From Devosia sp. (GTDB taxonomy: Bacteria > Pseudomonadota > Alphaproteobacteria > Rhizobiales > Devosiaceae), in NCBI RefSeq assembly GCF_025809055.1, contig NZ_CP075529.1, positions 1,798,001 through 1,862,000 of the forward strand: DNA of 64,000 nt. The letters run 5' to 3'. The translations under genes were made by a program, and so were the position numbers. The notes under the pieces are model-generated. The model was not told the DNA's origin, ran no database searches, and saw nothing but the letters and a program-made list of their open reading frames with translations. Below are positions 1 to 8,989 of the stretch, in pieces (position 1 is the first letter of the stretch; each line of letters starts with the position of its first letter).

Positions 1-812
1 GTCAGCATCGGGTAATGCGCGCCCTCGCCGGTGGCCACCATGCGGATGCCGTCGGGATAGGTCGCGGCGCCGAAATCGGCATTGAGATAGCCGCCTTCGA
101 AGACTTCCTGCAGCTTCTCGAAGCCGCGCAGCGCCGCCGGCGTCGTGGCGAACTTGGCCTCGTTGGCGGTGTACTTCTCGGCAAAGTCCGGCACTTCGGC
201 CATGACATTGTAGAAATCGGCCAGGACGAACAACTGGCTCGACCAGGTGTCGGCATAGGTCTGGATCACGGCCGTCTTGCCCGCGGCCTTGATCGCCTCG
301 TTATTGGCCATGAACTCGTCCCAGGTCTTGGGAATGTCCAGCCCGAGTTCTTCATAGATCGGGATATTGTAGAGAATGCCGCCGCCCATGGCCGGTGCGA
401 AAGGCGCGCCATAGACGTCGCCTCCGGCCGAAACCACCAGCTTGAAGCTGTCCTGCACATTGGCCTGGAAAGGCTCGTCGGTCAGCGGCAGCAGGTTCTG
501 CACCGGGTTGATCGCCTGGAACAGCGAACCGGAATTGTAGAAAAACACGTCCGCCATCGCCCCGGTGGCCAGGCGCGTCTTGACGATATTGTCGCCTTCC
601 CCGCCACCCGGACGCACTTCGATATCGATGGTGACATCGGGGTTCTTGGCGGTATAGGCGGCCACCCAGGCCTCGGCCACTGCCACCGATTGCGGGCCAT
701 TGTCGATCAGGAACGACAGATAGCCGGATTGCTGTGCATTGACGGCACTGGCCGTCAGCAACAGTCCCAGCGTGCTGGCGCCCATCAGGGCAGTCAGTTT
801 GGTCTTGGTCAT
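1..812 (-). CDS. Sugar ABC transporter substrate-binding protein (family 1), C-terminus cut off by window
   Basis: Periplasmic receptor that captures a sugar for an ABC importer. About 270 residues are visible and the frame stays open to base 1, so the C-terminal part lies outside the window. It begins MTKTKLTALMGASTLGLLL and has a Sec-type signal peptide ending near NAQQ. The mature part has the features of family-1 sugar-binding proteins, including VFFYNSGSLFQAINP and GGGILYNIPIYEELGLDIP. The start is supported by a GGAGGAAG ribosome site at 816-823. It follows the GH78 gene by about 50 bp on the same strand, so it probably receives products or substrates of that enzyme; its permeases would lie to the left of the window. 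The substrate is inferred only from context. Confidence 0.88.
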   Translation of the reverse strand, partial: MTKTKLTALMGASTLGLLLTASAVNAQQSGYLSFLIDNGPQSVAVAEAWVAAYTAKNPDVTIDIEVRPGGGEGDNIVKTRLATGAMADVFFYNSGSLFQAINPVQNLLPLTDEPFQANVQDSFKLVVSAGGDVYGAPFAPAMGGGILYNIPIYEELGLDIPKTWDEFMANNEAIKAAGKTAVIQTYADTWSSQLFVLADFYNVMAEVPDFAEKYTANEAKFATTPAALRGFEKLQEVFEGGYLNADFGAATYPDGIRMVATGEGAHYPML

Positions 813-861
813 GGTCTTCCTCCCATTCACCCGCATTGGCGGGATTTTCTGAATTCTGCCT

Positions 862-3231
862 CTAGGGCGTATTGGCGTTCACCAGCGAGCTCCGCCGTTC
901 CCGGCGTTGTGGTGCGGTGTAGCTGAACGTGATGACATGCGGCCCCGGCGCCAGTTCCGCCTCCCGGCCGCTCAGCGGCACCCCGTCGAGCCGTGCGTCC
1001 CGATAGGCCTCGGCCAGGCGCAGCACGCCGCGGCTCCCCTCAGGCACCGCGATTTCGTAGCGTATGGCCTCGCCCTCGATCGTCCATGCGGCCCTTATGG
1101 TCCCGGCGGGGCTATCGTGATGCGCCTTGACCGGCGACAGCTCGGGCAGGATCAGCGGCTCGAAGACCACGGTCTTGAAGCCCGGATCGGCGGCATCGGG
1201 CCGGAACCCGGCAACGCCCTCCAGCAGCCACTGGCACACCGCGCCATAGGCATAGTGATTGTAAGAGTTCATCTGCGGATTGTAGATCGACCCATCCTCC
1301 TGGATCGCGTCCCAGCGTTCCCAGATCGTGGTCGCCCCCATCTTGACCTGGTAGAGCCAGCCCGGCACGCCCTCCTGCAGGAAGACTTCTGCGGCCAGGT
1401 CCCATTCGCCCACCTTGATCAGCGCCGGCAACAGCGCCGGCGTGCCGATGAAGCCGGTGCCGATGCGCCGGTCGGCGCGGTCGATCGTATTGCGGAAATA
1501 GCCCTTGGCCGCGTCCAGCTTTTCGGCCGGAATGAGGTCGTGCAGGATCGCCAGCGCATAGGACGTCTGGTCGTCATAGGCGAGGCGCCCGGATGCGGTG
1601 ATGAACTCGCTGGCAAAGGCAGCCTTGACCGCGTCGGCCATGCGGCTCAGCCGGTCCTGGCTCGCCTCGTCGCCGACAAGTCCGGCAATCTCGGCCACCT
1701 GCTTTGCGGCGATGTACAGGTAGATCGTGGCGGCCGCGTCATCCCCGATGGTCGGCAGCGGCTTGGCGCTCGGCCCCTTGGGCTGCAGCCAGTCGCCGAA
1801 GGAGAAACCGCGCCCGCCCCATTCGCGCGGCGGCGAAACCACCGGCCCGTCGCTGATCGACCAGACGAAATCGACCCAGCGGATCATGGCCGGCAGCGCT
1901 TCTTCGAGCAGCGCCGTGTCGCCATAATGCAGGTAAACCTGCCAGGGCACCTGATAGATGGCGTCGCCCCAACCGGTGGAGCCGAAAAACCCCGGATAGT
2001 GCTCGGGCTGCATCCGCGTCGGGTCCGGGCAGACATGGGGAATGGCCCCATCGGCACGCTGGTCGACCATGAGGTCGCGCACCCATTTGCGGAAAAATCC
2101 CTGCACATCCCCGAGATAGGCCGCCGTGCCGGCAAAGACCTGCGCGTCACCGGTCCAGCCCAGGCGTTCGTCGCGCTGCGGGCAGTCGGTCGGCACATCG
2201 ATGAAGTTGGAGCGCTGCGACCAGAGCGTGTTGAGAAACAGCCGGTCCACCAGAGGATTGCCCGAGGAAAAACTGGCCGTCGCCTCGGTGACAGAGCTGA
2301 TCGGCACCGCCTCGATGGCCAGCATGTCCACCGCGCCCGACAGGGTCACCCGCGCGTATCGGAAACCCTGGAAGGTGAAGTGGGGCTGGTAGGTCTCGAC
2401 CCCGTCCCCGCTCAGCGTATAGACCAGCTCACACTCGGCCGTCCGCAGGTTGCCATTGTAGAAGACGCCGTCCTTGTCGAGGATTTCGGCATGTTCCACG
2501 CGCACCGTGGCGCCTGCCGCCCCGCGCACCGAAAACCGTACATAGCCACCCGCGTTCTGGCCGAAATCATGCACCATGCGCCCTTCGGCATCGGCCCAGC
2601 TCTTGACCGCCGGGAGCGCCGCCATCTCGCGCACCGGCGTGGTTTCATGGGCGATCAGCCGGGCCGTGTCGAAGGCAATGGCAGCGCTGCCGGTCGTGAC
2701 CTTGGGGACAATCCGGGCGTCGAAATGTTCGCCGAAATAGATGCCGTTCTCGCGCACGGGAATATCGCCGCTCGTCCAGCTGTCATCGGTACCCACAAGC
2801 AGCGCGCCAGCGCCGTCGCGCAGTTCGGCGATGGCGGCGATCTGGTCGCCCCAGGTATTGGTGATGGGATGCTTGCCCCACATCAGCTTGGACCGGTACC
2901 AGCCGTCGCCCAGCCAGATGTCGATGGCATTCTCACCCGCCCGCAGCAGGCCCGACACATCATAGGCCTGAAAGCTGAGCCGCTTGTCATAGGCCGTCCA
3001 TCCGGGCGTCAGCACGTCCTGGCCAACACGCTGGCCGTTGATGAAGCAGACATAGAGCCCGAGCGCGCTGATCCGCAGCGTTTCCCCGCCGGATACCGTC
3101 TTGAGGTCAAAACTCTTGCGCAGGAAGCTGCCCGGCGTACCGACACCCTTGTCGGCCAGCGGGCGCACCATCTGGGCGACCCAGCCGGCTTCACCCAGCG
3201 ACGAACCATGTGCAAGTGCTGCGTCGTACAC
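862..3231 (-). CDS. Alpha-L-rhamnosidase, GH78 family
   Basis: Hydrolyses terminal alpha-L-rhamnose from plant glycosides or pectin fragments. The 789 residues have the GH78 layout: N-terminal beta domains with the carbohydrate-binding-like stretch ALGLYVCFINGQRVGQDVL, then the (alpha/alpha)6 barrel. The barrel carries the family signature CPQRDERLGWTGDAQVF at about residues 350-366, which supplies acidic catalytic residues, and later ATTIWERWD and MNSYNHYAYGAV. There is no signal peptide, so the enzyme should act in the cytoplasm on imported oligosaccharides. It is the first gene of a minus-strand operon with the sugar-binding protein at 1-812 and is divergent from a LacI regulator. A second, only distantly similar GH78 lies at 8990-11638. 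Confidence 0.93.
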   Translation of the reverse strand: MYDAALAHGSSLGEAGWVAQMVRPLADKGVGTPGSFLRKSFDLKTVSGGETLRISALGLYVCFINGQRVGQDVLTPGWTAYDKRLSFQAYDVSGLLRAGENAIDIWLGDGWYRSKLMWGKHPITNTWGDQIAAIAELRDGAGALLVGTDDSWTSGDIPVRENGIYFGEHFDARIVPKVTTGSAAIAFDTARLIAHETTPVREMAALPAVKSWADAEGRMVHDFGQNAGGYVRFSVRGAAGATVRVEHAEILDKDGVFYNGNLRTAECELVYTLSGDGVETYQPHFTFQGFRYARVTLSGAVDMLAIEAVPISSVTEATASFSSGNPLVDRLFLNTLWSQRSNFIDVPTDCPQRDERLGWTGDAQVFAGTAAYLGDVQGFFRKWVRDLMVDQRADGAIPHVCPDPTRMQPEHYPGFFGSTGWGDAIYQVPWQVYLHYGDTALLEEALPAMIRWVDFVWSISDGPVVSPPREWGGRGFSFGDWLQPKGPSAKPLPTIGDDAAATIYLYIAAKQVAEIAGLVGDEASQDRLSRMADAVKAAFASEFITASGRLAYDDQTSYALAILHDLIPAEKLDAAKGYFRNTIDRADRRIGTGFIGTPALLPALIKVGEWDLAAEVFLQEGVPGWLYQVKMGATTIWERWDAIQEDGSIYNPQMNSYNHYAYGAVCQWLLEGVAGFRPDAADPGFKTVVFEPLILPELSPVKAHHDSPAGTIRAAWTIEGEAIRYEIAVPEGSRGVLRLAEAYRDARLDGVPLSGREAELAPGPHVITFSYTAPQRRERRSSLVNANTP

Positions 3232-3270
3232 GCGACCTCTCCCGATATATGCCGCTTGACGCGGTCGTAA

Positions 3271-3300
3271 ACTGTTCTACGTGTATCGTTCTACAAACTG
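3271..3300. promoter_or_regulatory. Candidate operator: direct repeat GTTCTAC in GH78/lacI divergent promoter region
   Basis: The 124-bp space between the divergent GH78 gene and the LacI-type regulator contains two copies of GTTCTAC (3274-3280 and 3288-3294), 14 bp apart start to start. A TTGACG-like hexamer sits just before them at 3256-3261. A repeated element in the shared promoter region is where autoregulation and control of the GH78 gene would be expected. LacI proteins usually bind inverted repeats, so the repeat may instead be incidental. Confidence 0.3.
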
Positions 3301-3355
3301 ATCCAATTTGCAATAGCGTTTTTGTGCGTTATGCGGAGGCGGGGGAGTTGGGGCT

Positions 3356-4369
3356 ATGGCCGAACCGAAGACGACAAAGCGGCAGGGTCGCGTCACGATC
3401 CGCGAAGTCGCCGAAGATGCCGGGGTCTCCGTTGCGGCGGTGTCCAAGGTGCTGCGCGATGCCTATGGCGTCAGCGACACATTGCGCGCCAAGGTGCGCA
3501 ACTCCATGGAAAAGCTCAATTACCGGCCATTGGCCTCGGCGCGCGGCCTGCGCGGCCGCACCTATGCCCTGGGCCTGCTGCTCCCCGATCTGCGCAATCC
3601 ATTCTTCGCCGACATCTTCGACGGCGTGAACTCGGCGCTCTCGCGCACGCAGTATCAGGCCATGCAAGGCATCTCCGTCGCGGCCAACGAGGTGGTCGAG
3701 GCCATGATCAATCGGCAGATGGACGGGCTCATTCTTATTGGCCCCAATGCTGTCGCAGAACGTCTGGTTGATATCAGCCAGCGCATTCCGACCGTGCTGA
3801 TCGGCCATCACGATCGGGCCAGCACCAGCTTCGACACGGTCAATAACGACGACCAGCTTGGCGCCCGGCTGGTCGTCAGGCACCTCCATGCCAATGGCTA
3901 CCGTCGGATTGCCATGCTCAGCCTCATGCAGGCCGCCTCCATCATCAGCGAACGTGAACTGGGCTACCGGCTCGAAATGCTGGACCAGGGCATGGGTACC
4001 GCCATTCAGATTACCCGGTCCTCGCAGGTTCTCCGCGACGTGCAGATCACCGTGCGCAAGCTGCTGGAATCGCCCGATCGCCCCGACGCCCTGTTCTGCT
4101 GGACAGACCTCATTGCCATCGAGGCGATCAGCGTGGCGACGGAATTGGGCCTGTCCATTCCCGACGACATTGCCATCGTCGGCTATGACAACACCATGTA
4201 TTGCGATTTTGCCCAGCACCGGCTGACCAGTGTCGACCAGTCCGGGGAAACCCTCGGCCTGCAGGCGGCGCGGCTGCTGATCGAGCGCATCGAGGGCCGC
4301 ACCGAAGCCGAACACTTCGTCGTCACCCCCCGCATCGTCGCCCGCGCCAGCTCCCGCCGACGCGGCTGA
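3356..4369 (+). CDS. LacI family transcriptional regulator
   Basis: Sugar-responsive DNA-binding regulator of 337 residues. The N-terminal LacI helix-turn-helix is at about residues 13-35 (VTIREVAEDAGVSVAAVSK), followed by the hinge helix with NYRPLASARGLRG. The rest is a periplasmic-binding-protein-like effector domain (LGLLLPDLRNPFFADIFDG, then DDIAIVGYDNTMYCDF). A GGGGGAG ribosome site precedes the ATG. It is transcribed away from the GH78 gene and converges on the TRAP transporter genes, so its likely targets are the GH78/binding-protein operon and itself. The effector is not visible from sequence; rhamnose or a rhamnoside is the contextual guess. Confidence 0.92.
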   Translation: MAEPKTTKRQGRVTIREVAEDAGVSVAAVSKVLRDAYGVSDTLRAKVRNSMEKLNYRPLASARGLRGRTYALGLLLPDLRNPFFADIFDGVNSALSRTQYQAMQGISVAANEVVEAMINRQMDGLILIGPNAVAERLVDISQRIPTVLIGHHDRASTSFDTVNNDDQLGARLVVRHLHANGYRRIAMLSLMQAASIISERELGYRLEMLDQGMGTAIQITRSSQVLRDVQITVRKLLESPDRPDALFCWTDLIAIEAISVATELGLSIPDDIAIVGYDNTMYCDFAQHRLTSVDQSGETLGLQAARLLIERIEGRTEAEHFVVTPRIVARASSRRRG

Positions 4370-4384
4370 TCGGACCGGTCGGCC

Positions 4385-5686
4385 CTATTGCATGGCGCCG
4401 GCTTGCCGCGGCAGCCACAGCACCAGGTCAGGCACATAGGTGATCAGCAGCAGTACGGTCACCAGCAGCAGCAGATGCGGCCACAATTCCTTGATCATGG
4501 CGCTGATCGGAATGCCATTCACCGCCTTGATGACGAAGAGCAACATGCCCATTGGCGGGGTGATCAGGCCGATCATCATGTTGAGCACCAGCACCACGCC
4601 CAGATGCACGAGGTCGATCCCCAGGGCCAGCGCCGTCGGGATGAACAGCGGCACGATCACCAGTTGGATGGTCGAGACGTCGAGCACGCAGCCGAGCAAC
4701 AGGAAGAGGATGTTCAGCAGGAGCAGGAACAGCCAGGCTTCCATCTGGTAATAGGCGAAGAACTCATAGACCATCTGCGGGATGCGCTCGACGGCAATGA
4801 CATAGTTGAAGACGAAGGCGCCGCAGAGCACGATGCTGACAACGGCCGTCGTCTTGACCGTCGAATAGACGACCGCCTTGAAGGCCTTGAAGTCGAGCGT
4901 CCGATAGGCGAACAGGGCCAGCAGCAGGGCATAGAATGCCGAAACCGCAGCGGCCTCGGTGGGCGTGAACACGCCCGAATAGATGCCGCCCAAGAGGATG
5001 ACCGGCATCAGCAGCGCCGGCAGCGCCTTGAGGAAGATCAGCGGAAACAGCCGCCAGGGAATGGCCTGTTCGACCGGAAAGCCGCGCCGCTTGGCGGTGA
5101 TGAAGGCGGCGACCATCTGGAAGCCGACCAGGATCAGCGCCGGCACCACCCCGCCCAGGAACAGCGCCCCGATCGAGGCTGAAGACACCAGCGCATAATA
5201 GACCATGGGAATGGATGGCGGGAAGATCGGGCCCACCACGGCGGTGGCGGCCGTCAGCGCCCCGGCATAGCCGGGCGGATAGCGGCCCTCGCGGGTCATC
5301 ATGTCGTTGACCACCTTGCCAACGCCCGCGGCATCGGAAATGGCGCTGCCGCTCATCCCCGAAAAGACCAGGCTCGTCATGATATTGACCTGCGCCATGC
5401 CGCCCGGCAACCGGCCGACCAGCGCCAGGCAGAAGTTGAGCAGCTTGTCGGAAATCTTGCCCGCATCCATGATATTGGCCGCGAAGATGAACAGCGGCAC
5501 CGCTACGGCGGCAAAATTCCCGAATATGCCGTTCAGCACCATTTCGGCGCCAAGACCAACGTCACGGCCCGAAATGAACAGGTAGAACACGCTCGAAACG
5601 ATCATGGCTATGCCCATGGGCAGCCCCGCGACCGTGGTCGCGATCAGAATGACGAGCATGAGGGGAAGGGCGTACTCAGCCAGCAT
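4385..5686 (-). CDS. dctM: TRAP transporter large permease (DctM family)
   Basis: Large membrane subunit of a tripartite ATP-independent periplasmic transporter, which carries out sodium-driven import of a carboxylate or sugar acid. The 433 residues form about 12 hydrophobic segments from the N-terminus (LPLMLVILIATTVAGLPMG) to the end. Conserved DctM stretches include GMSGSAISDAAGVGK and VVGPIFPPSIPMVYYA near residues 130-170. It is the last gene of the order binding protein - small permease - large permease, 13 bp after dctQ. It converges on the lacI gene with only 15 bp between their stops and no clear terminator. Confidence 0.94.
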   Translation of the reverse strand: MLAEYALPLMLVILIATTVAGLPMGIAMIVSSVFYLFISGRDVGLGAEMVLNGIFGNFAAVAVPLFIFAANIMDAGKISDKLLNFCLALVGRLPGGMAQVNIMTSLVFSGMSGSAISDAAGVGKVVNDMMTREGRYPPGYAGALTAATAVVGPIFPPSIPMVYYALVSSASIGALFLGGVVPALILVGFQMVAAFITAKRRGFPVEQAIPWRLFPLIFLKALPALLMPVILLGGIYSGVFTPTEAAAVSAFYALLLALFAYRTLDFKAFKAVVYSTVKTTAVVSIVLCGAFVFNYVIAVERIPQMVYEFFAYYQMEAWLFLLLLNILFLLLGCVLDVSTIQLVIVPLFIPTALALGIDLVHLGVVLVLNMMIGLITPPMGMLLFVIKAVNGIPISAMIKELWPHLLLLVTVLLLITYVPDLVLWLPRQAGAMQ

Positions 5687-5699
5687 GAGGTCCTCGGCT

Positions 5700-6209
5700 C
5701 TATATCTGCTTGCCCCATTCGGGCGTGAACAGACGCCAGAGCCGCAGCGCGGCCTGGATGGTGAAATTGACCACGAACAGCAGGTAGCAGCCGTAGATCC
5801 AGGTCATGGGCAGGCGCAGCACCGGGCTTTTCTTGCGCATGAGGAATTCGAGATAGTCCCAGGTCGCCGGGATCAGCAGCACGAAGGCGATGATCAGCAT
5901 GACCATGGAGAAAATCGCCATCATCCGCTTCACCTGTGGTGACATGACCTCATAGACGACATCGAAGGTCACGTGGTCGCGGATGTTGACGATGAAGGCC
6001 GCGGCCCAGAACACCGTCCAGACGAACGCGATCATGGTGACCTCTTCGGTCCACAGGATCGGGCTGTTCATCACGTAGCGGAAGAAGATCTGGACGATGA
6101 AGCCCAGGAAAGCGGCCGTAAACAGCAGGACGCCGACCAGGTCGGCGCCCTCCTTGAGAACCCGCAGCCAGCCGGGCATCCGGCTGGCGGATGGGGTGGT
6201 CTCGTCCAT
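5700..6209 (-). CDS. dctQ: TRAP transporter small permease (DctQ family)
   Basis: Small membrane subunit that pairs with DctM in the TRAP importer. The 169 residues show four hydrophobic segments (for example ADLVGVLLFTAAFLGFIVQ and MMAIFSMVMLIIAFVLLIP). The DctQ hallmark of a tryptophan-rich loop between segments 1 and 2 is present (SPILWTEEVTMIAFVWTVFW). It starts 3 bp after the stop of the binding-protein gene and lies 13 bp before dctM, so the three are certainly co-transcribed. Confidence 0.92.
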   Translation of the reverse strand: MDETTPSASRMPGWLRVLKEGADLVGVLLFTAAFLGFIVQIFFRYVMNSPILWTEEVTMIAFVWTVFWAAAFIVNIRDHVTFDVVYEVMSPQVKRMMAIFSMVMLIIAFVLLIPATWDYLEFLMRKKSPVLRLPMTWIYGCYLLFVVNFTIQAALRLWRLFTPEWGKQI

Positions 6210-6212
6210 GGC

Positions 6213-7205
6213 TTACTCGGCAGCCAGGGCGTTGATCTGCTCGATCCAGCCTTCCGGCCATGCCGCGGCGCGATCGGAATTGAGGTAGAAGTCCTGCACG
6301 TGGCTGCGGAAGGCATCCACATCCGGGGTAGTGACCGTCAGGCCCTGTTCCTCGAAGAAGCTCACGAGGCGCTCTTCGTCGGCCACGCGCTTTTCATTGT
6401 TCCAGTCGCAGGAGGCAATGGCCGCCTCGGTCATTGCTGCCTTCTCGTCGTCGGTCAGTTGTTCCCAGGTCTGGTTGTTGACGGCCACGTTGATGGCGTC
6501 GACCAGGTGGCTGGTCAGCACGATCTGCTCGGTCACTTCGTAGAACTTGGCCGCTTCCACCGATGGCAGCGGGTTGTCCTGGCCGTCGATCGTGCCGGAC
6601 TGCAGGCCGAGATAGACTTCACCGAACGGCAGCGGGGTCGGATTGGCGCCCAGGGCCTGGCCAAGGAACAGCCAGGCGTCGGACGAAGGCATGCGCAGCT
6701 TGACGCCGGCCAGGTCATCCGGGGTCTGCACGTCGCGGGCGGTGCGCAGGTTCACCTGCCGCGTACCCAGATAGCAGGCATCGAGCAGCTGGATGCCCAT
6801 GTCGTCGGACACGCGCTGCTTGAACTCGGCGCCGATATCGCTGCCGAGGAAGGCGCGGTAGTGCTGCGGGTTCTGGAACAGGTAGCCGGCGGTAAGCAGG
6901 CCGTATTCGGGAATGGCGTCGGCGATCAGCTGATAGGACACATAGGTCATTTCGGCATTGCCGCGCTGCAGCGCGTCGAGGTCGGCGCCCTGGGCAAACA
7001 GCGAGCCCGAATCATAGAGCTGGATGTCGAAGCGGCCGGGGACCAGTTCTTCAAGCTTGTCGGCAAAAACCTTCATGGCCTGCGTATGCAGGTCGGTCGG
7101 CACGCTCGGAACCGTGTACTTGATCTCCAGCTTGTCCTGTGCGCCGGCGGCGACGGTGAGAGCCAGGGTGGAAACGGCGGCAATGGCAAAAGTCTTCATG
7201 GTCAT
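6213..7205 (-). CDS. dctP: TRAP transporter substrate-binding protein (DctP family)
   Basis: Periplasmic receptor of the TRAP system. I place the start at 7205 (MTMKTFAIAAV), because a GGAGGAGGG ribosome site lies six bases upstream; longer frames lack one. The 330 residues begin with a signal peptide cut near VAAGAQD. The family core follows: PTDLHTQAMKVFADKLEEL near the N-terminus, the ligand-binding stretch DDLAGVKLRMPSSDAWL, and the helical PLPFGEVYLGLQSGTIDGQ. The conserved arginine in VKLRMP normally pairs with a carboxylate, so the ligand is probably an acid such as an aldonate or uronate. The neighbouring aldolase-family gene fits that. Confidence 0.93.
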   Translation of the reverse strand: MTMKTFAIAAVSTLALTVAAGAQDKLEIKYTVPSVPTDLHTQAMKVFADKLEELVPGRFDIQLYDSGSLFAQGADLDALQRGNAEMTYVSYQLIADAIPEYGLLTAGYLFQNPQHYRAFLGSDIGAEFKQRVSDDMGIQLLDACYLGTRQVNLRTARDVQTPDDLAGVKLRMPSSDAWLFLGQALGANPTPLPFGEVYLGLQSGTIDGQDNPLPSVEAAKFYEVTEQIVLTSHLVDAINVAVNNQTWEQLTDDEKAAMTEAAIASCDWNNEKRVADEERLVSFFEEQGLTVTTPDVDAFRSHVQDFYLNSDRAAAWPEGWIEQINALAAE

Positions 7206-7275
7206 GTCTTTCCCTCCTCCAAGGGCGAGTGCAAGCGCAATGGAGCCTCCCCAGGCGATCACCAGCGCGATGGCG

Positions 7276-7345
7276 GCAACTTGCAATAAGTTGCAGCTCA
7301 TGTAAACAGTGATTTGAAGATTGATTGTTGCACTGATTGTATCAG
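7276..7345. promoter_or_regulatory. Two palindromes in the TRAP / aldolase divergent promoter region
   Basis: The region between dctP (minus) and the aldolase gene (plus) contains a perfect inverted repeat, GCAACTT at 7276-7282 and AAGTTGC at 7288-7294, with a 5-bp spacer. A second one is CTGAT (7333-7337) and ATCAG (7341-7345) around TGT. The second overlaps ATTGTATCAG, which resembles half of the TTGTATACAA-type sites of GntR regulators; a GntR/FCD gene lies two genes downstream. Both palindromes are good candidates for operators controlling the two divergent transcripts. Confidence 0.45.
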
Positions 7346-7366
7346 TTGCCACCCAAGGAGCCTCTC

Positions 7367-8266
7367 GTGTCCGCAGCCCCTCTCAAAGGCGTCATCGCCG
7401 CATCGATCACCCCGATCGCCGCCGACCTGTCCGTGGACATCGGCCGGCTCGCCGCGCACACGCATCGCCTGATCGACAATGGCTGCGCCTATGTCTCGAC
7501 CTTCGGCACCACCGGAGAGGGCGCATCCTTCTCCACCGCCGAAAAACTCAAGGCCCTTGGCGCCCTGCGCGATGCCGGCGCCGACATGTCGCGACAGGTC
7601 CCGGGCGTCATGACCCCGACGCTCGACGACGCTGCCGCCATGGTCACCGGCATCGCCGCGCTCGGCTGCCGGGCGGCTCTCGTGCTGCCGCCCTTCTACT
7701 ATGGCACCAGCGAGGCCGGCATTGCTGACTGGTTCGACGCGCTGGTCGAACGCACCCGCTCTGCCACCGATATCGACCTGCTGCTCTACAATATCCCCCA
7801 GCTCAGCCGCATCCGCTTCACGCGCGAACTGGTCGAAACCATTATTTCCCGCCACGGCAGCCGCATTGCCGGGATCAAGGATTCCACCGGCGACGTCGAC
7901 AATGGCGTCATGCTGGCGCGCAGCTTTCCGAACCTGGCCGTCTTTACCGGCGATGACCGCGTTCTGCCGACGCTGCTGGCCAATGGCGGTGCCGGCATGA
8001 TCGGCGGCATGCCCAATGTCTTCGCGCGCGATCTGCGCAGCCTTTATGACGACCGCACCAATGCGGCCATTCTCGACAAGCAGACCCAGCGCATCCTGGC
8101 GGTGGACAAATACGGCTCCCTGATTGCCCTCAAGGCCGCCCTGGCTGCCTATCTCGATGACGAGGATTTCGCCCGCGTCCTGCCCCCGCTCAAGGCACTG
8201 GATGGGGATGGACGCGCCAAGCTGCTGGCATCTTTTGCCCAAACCGGATTTGATGCGGCCGCGTGA
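7367..8266 (+). CDS. DapA/KDG-aldolase family protein (class I aldolase or dehydratase of sugar acids)
   Basis: Schiff-base (beta/alpha)8 enzyme of the dihydrodipicolinate synthase / N-acetylneuraminate lyase family; 299 residues. It carries the substrate-carboxylate motif GTTGEG at residues 47-52, the catalytic tyrosine in YNIP (about 141) and the Schiff-base lysine in GIKDSTGD (about 171). The GTG start at 7367 is preceded by AAGGAG at 7355-7360 and is preferred over a TTG ten codons upstream. Lying between a TRAP importer and sugar-hydrolase genes, it probably splits or dehydrates a 2-keto-3-deoxy sugar acid rather than making lysine. The exact substrate cannot be read from sequence. Confidence 0.88.
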   Translation: MSAAPLKGVIAASITPIAADLSVDIGRLAAHTHRLIDNGCAYVSTFGTTGEGASFSTAEKLKALGALRDAGADMSRQVPGVMTPTLDDAAAMVTGIAALGCRAALVLPPFYYGTSEAGIADWFDALVERTRSATDIDLLLYNIPQLSRIRFTRELVETIISRHGSRIAGIKDSTGDVDNGVMLARSFPNLAVFTGDDRVLPTLLANGGAGMIGGMPNVFARDLRSLYDDRTNAAILDKQTQRILAVDKYGSLIALKAALAAYLDDEDFARVLPPLKALDGDGRAKLLASFAQTGFDAAA

Positions 8267-8295
8267 GCCAAAATCGGCCACGAGGGAGAATCACC

Positions 8296-8979
8296 ATGCG
8301 ATCCGCCGAAGCCGCCCCGCCCGCCAGCGAACCAGAACTGCGTTCTGTGAAGCAGGCGGCCTATGAGCGGTTTCGCCAGGCGCTGTTCGACGGGCGCCTG
8401 CGCCCCGGACAATTCGTGTCCCAGCGCGAACTGGTAGCCATGCTCGGCCTGTCGATCGGCGCCCTGCGCGAACTGCTGCCACGCCTGCAGTTCGAAGGGC
8501 TGCTCAACGTCATGCCGCAGCGCGGCATACAGATCACCCAGATCGATCTGCCCATGATCCGGCAGGCGTTCCAGATGCGCATGGCCTTCGAGCGCGAAGC
8601 CGTCGTCACCGCCGTGCGGCGTTTGGACGACAGCGTGCTCGATCAGCAGGAAAGCCTGCATCGCACCGTTCTCGACCAGGTGCGGACCGATCCGTCACCG
8701 GCCCTGTTCGAACATGCCCAGCAGGTGGATGACGGCTTCCACAACCTGCTGGTGGCCGCCACCCAGAACGACCTGCTCATCCAGGCCTATGCCGTCAACG
8801 CCATTCGCATCCGGCTGATCAAGCTCGACCGCATTACTCTCTCGGCCAGCGTCCTGCCCTCGGCATTCGGCGATCATCTCGCCATCATCGCCGCCATTCG
8901 CGCCCGCGACGCCCATGCCGCCATGGATGCCATGGACCGGCACATGATGAATGCGCGCGAGCGGGCCCTCGAACTCTAG
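8296..8979 (+). CDS. GntR family transcriptional regulator (FCD domain)
   Basis: DNA-binding regulator of 227 residues. The N-terminal winged helix is at about residues 15-75 (KQAAYERFRQALFDGRLRPG, then QRELVAMLGLSIGALRELLP). An all-helical FCD ligand domain follows, with QAFQMRMAFEREAV and metal-binding-type histidines later (VDDGFHNLL, FGDHLAII). I chose the ATG at 8296, which follows GAGGGAG, over a GTG at 8263 that overlaps the aldolase stop. It is co-transcribed with the aldolase gene and probably controls this operon and the divergent TRAP genes through the palindromes at 7276-7345. Confidence 0.9.
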   Translation: MRSAEAAPPASEPELRSVKQAAYERFRQALFDGRLRPGQFVSQRELVAMLGLSIGALRELLPRLQFEGLLNVMPQRGIQITQIDLPMIRQAFQMRMAFEREAVVTAVRRLDDSVLDQQESLHRTVLDQVRTDPSPALFEHAQQVDDGFHNLLVAATQNDLLIQAYAVNAIRIRLIKLDRITLSASVLPSAFGDHLAIIAAIRARDAHAAMDAMDRHMMNARERALEL

Positions 8980-8989
8980 CAGGGCCCCC

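Noticed and set aside
907..3270. 787-codon open frame on the plus strand opposite the GH78 gene
   Set aside because: It is a mirror frame of a GC-rich coding region; the protein is rich in Arg/His/Gly with no domain, while the minus strand carries clear GH78 motifs.
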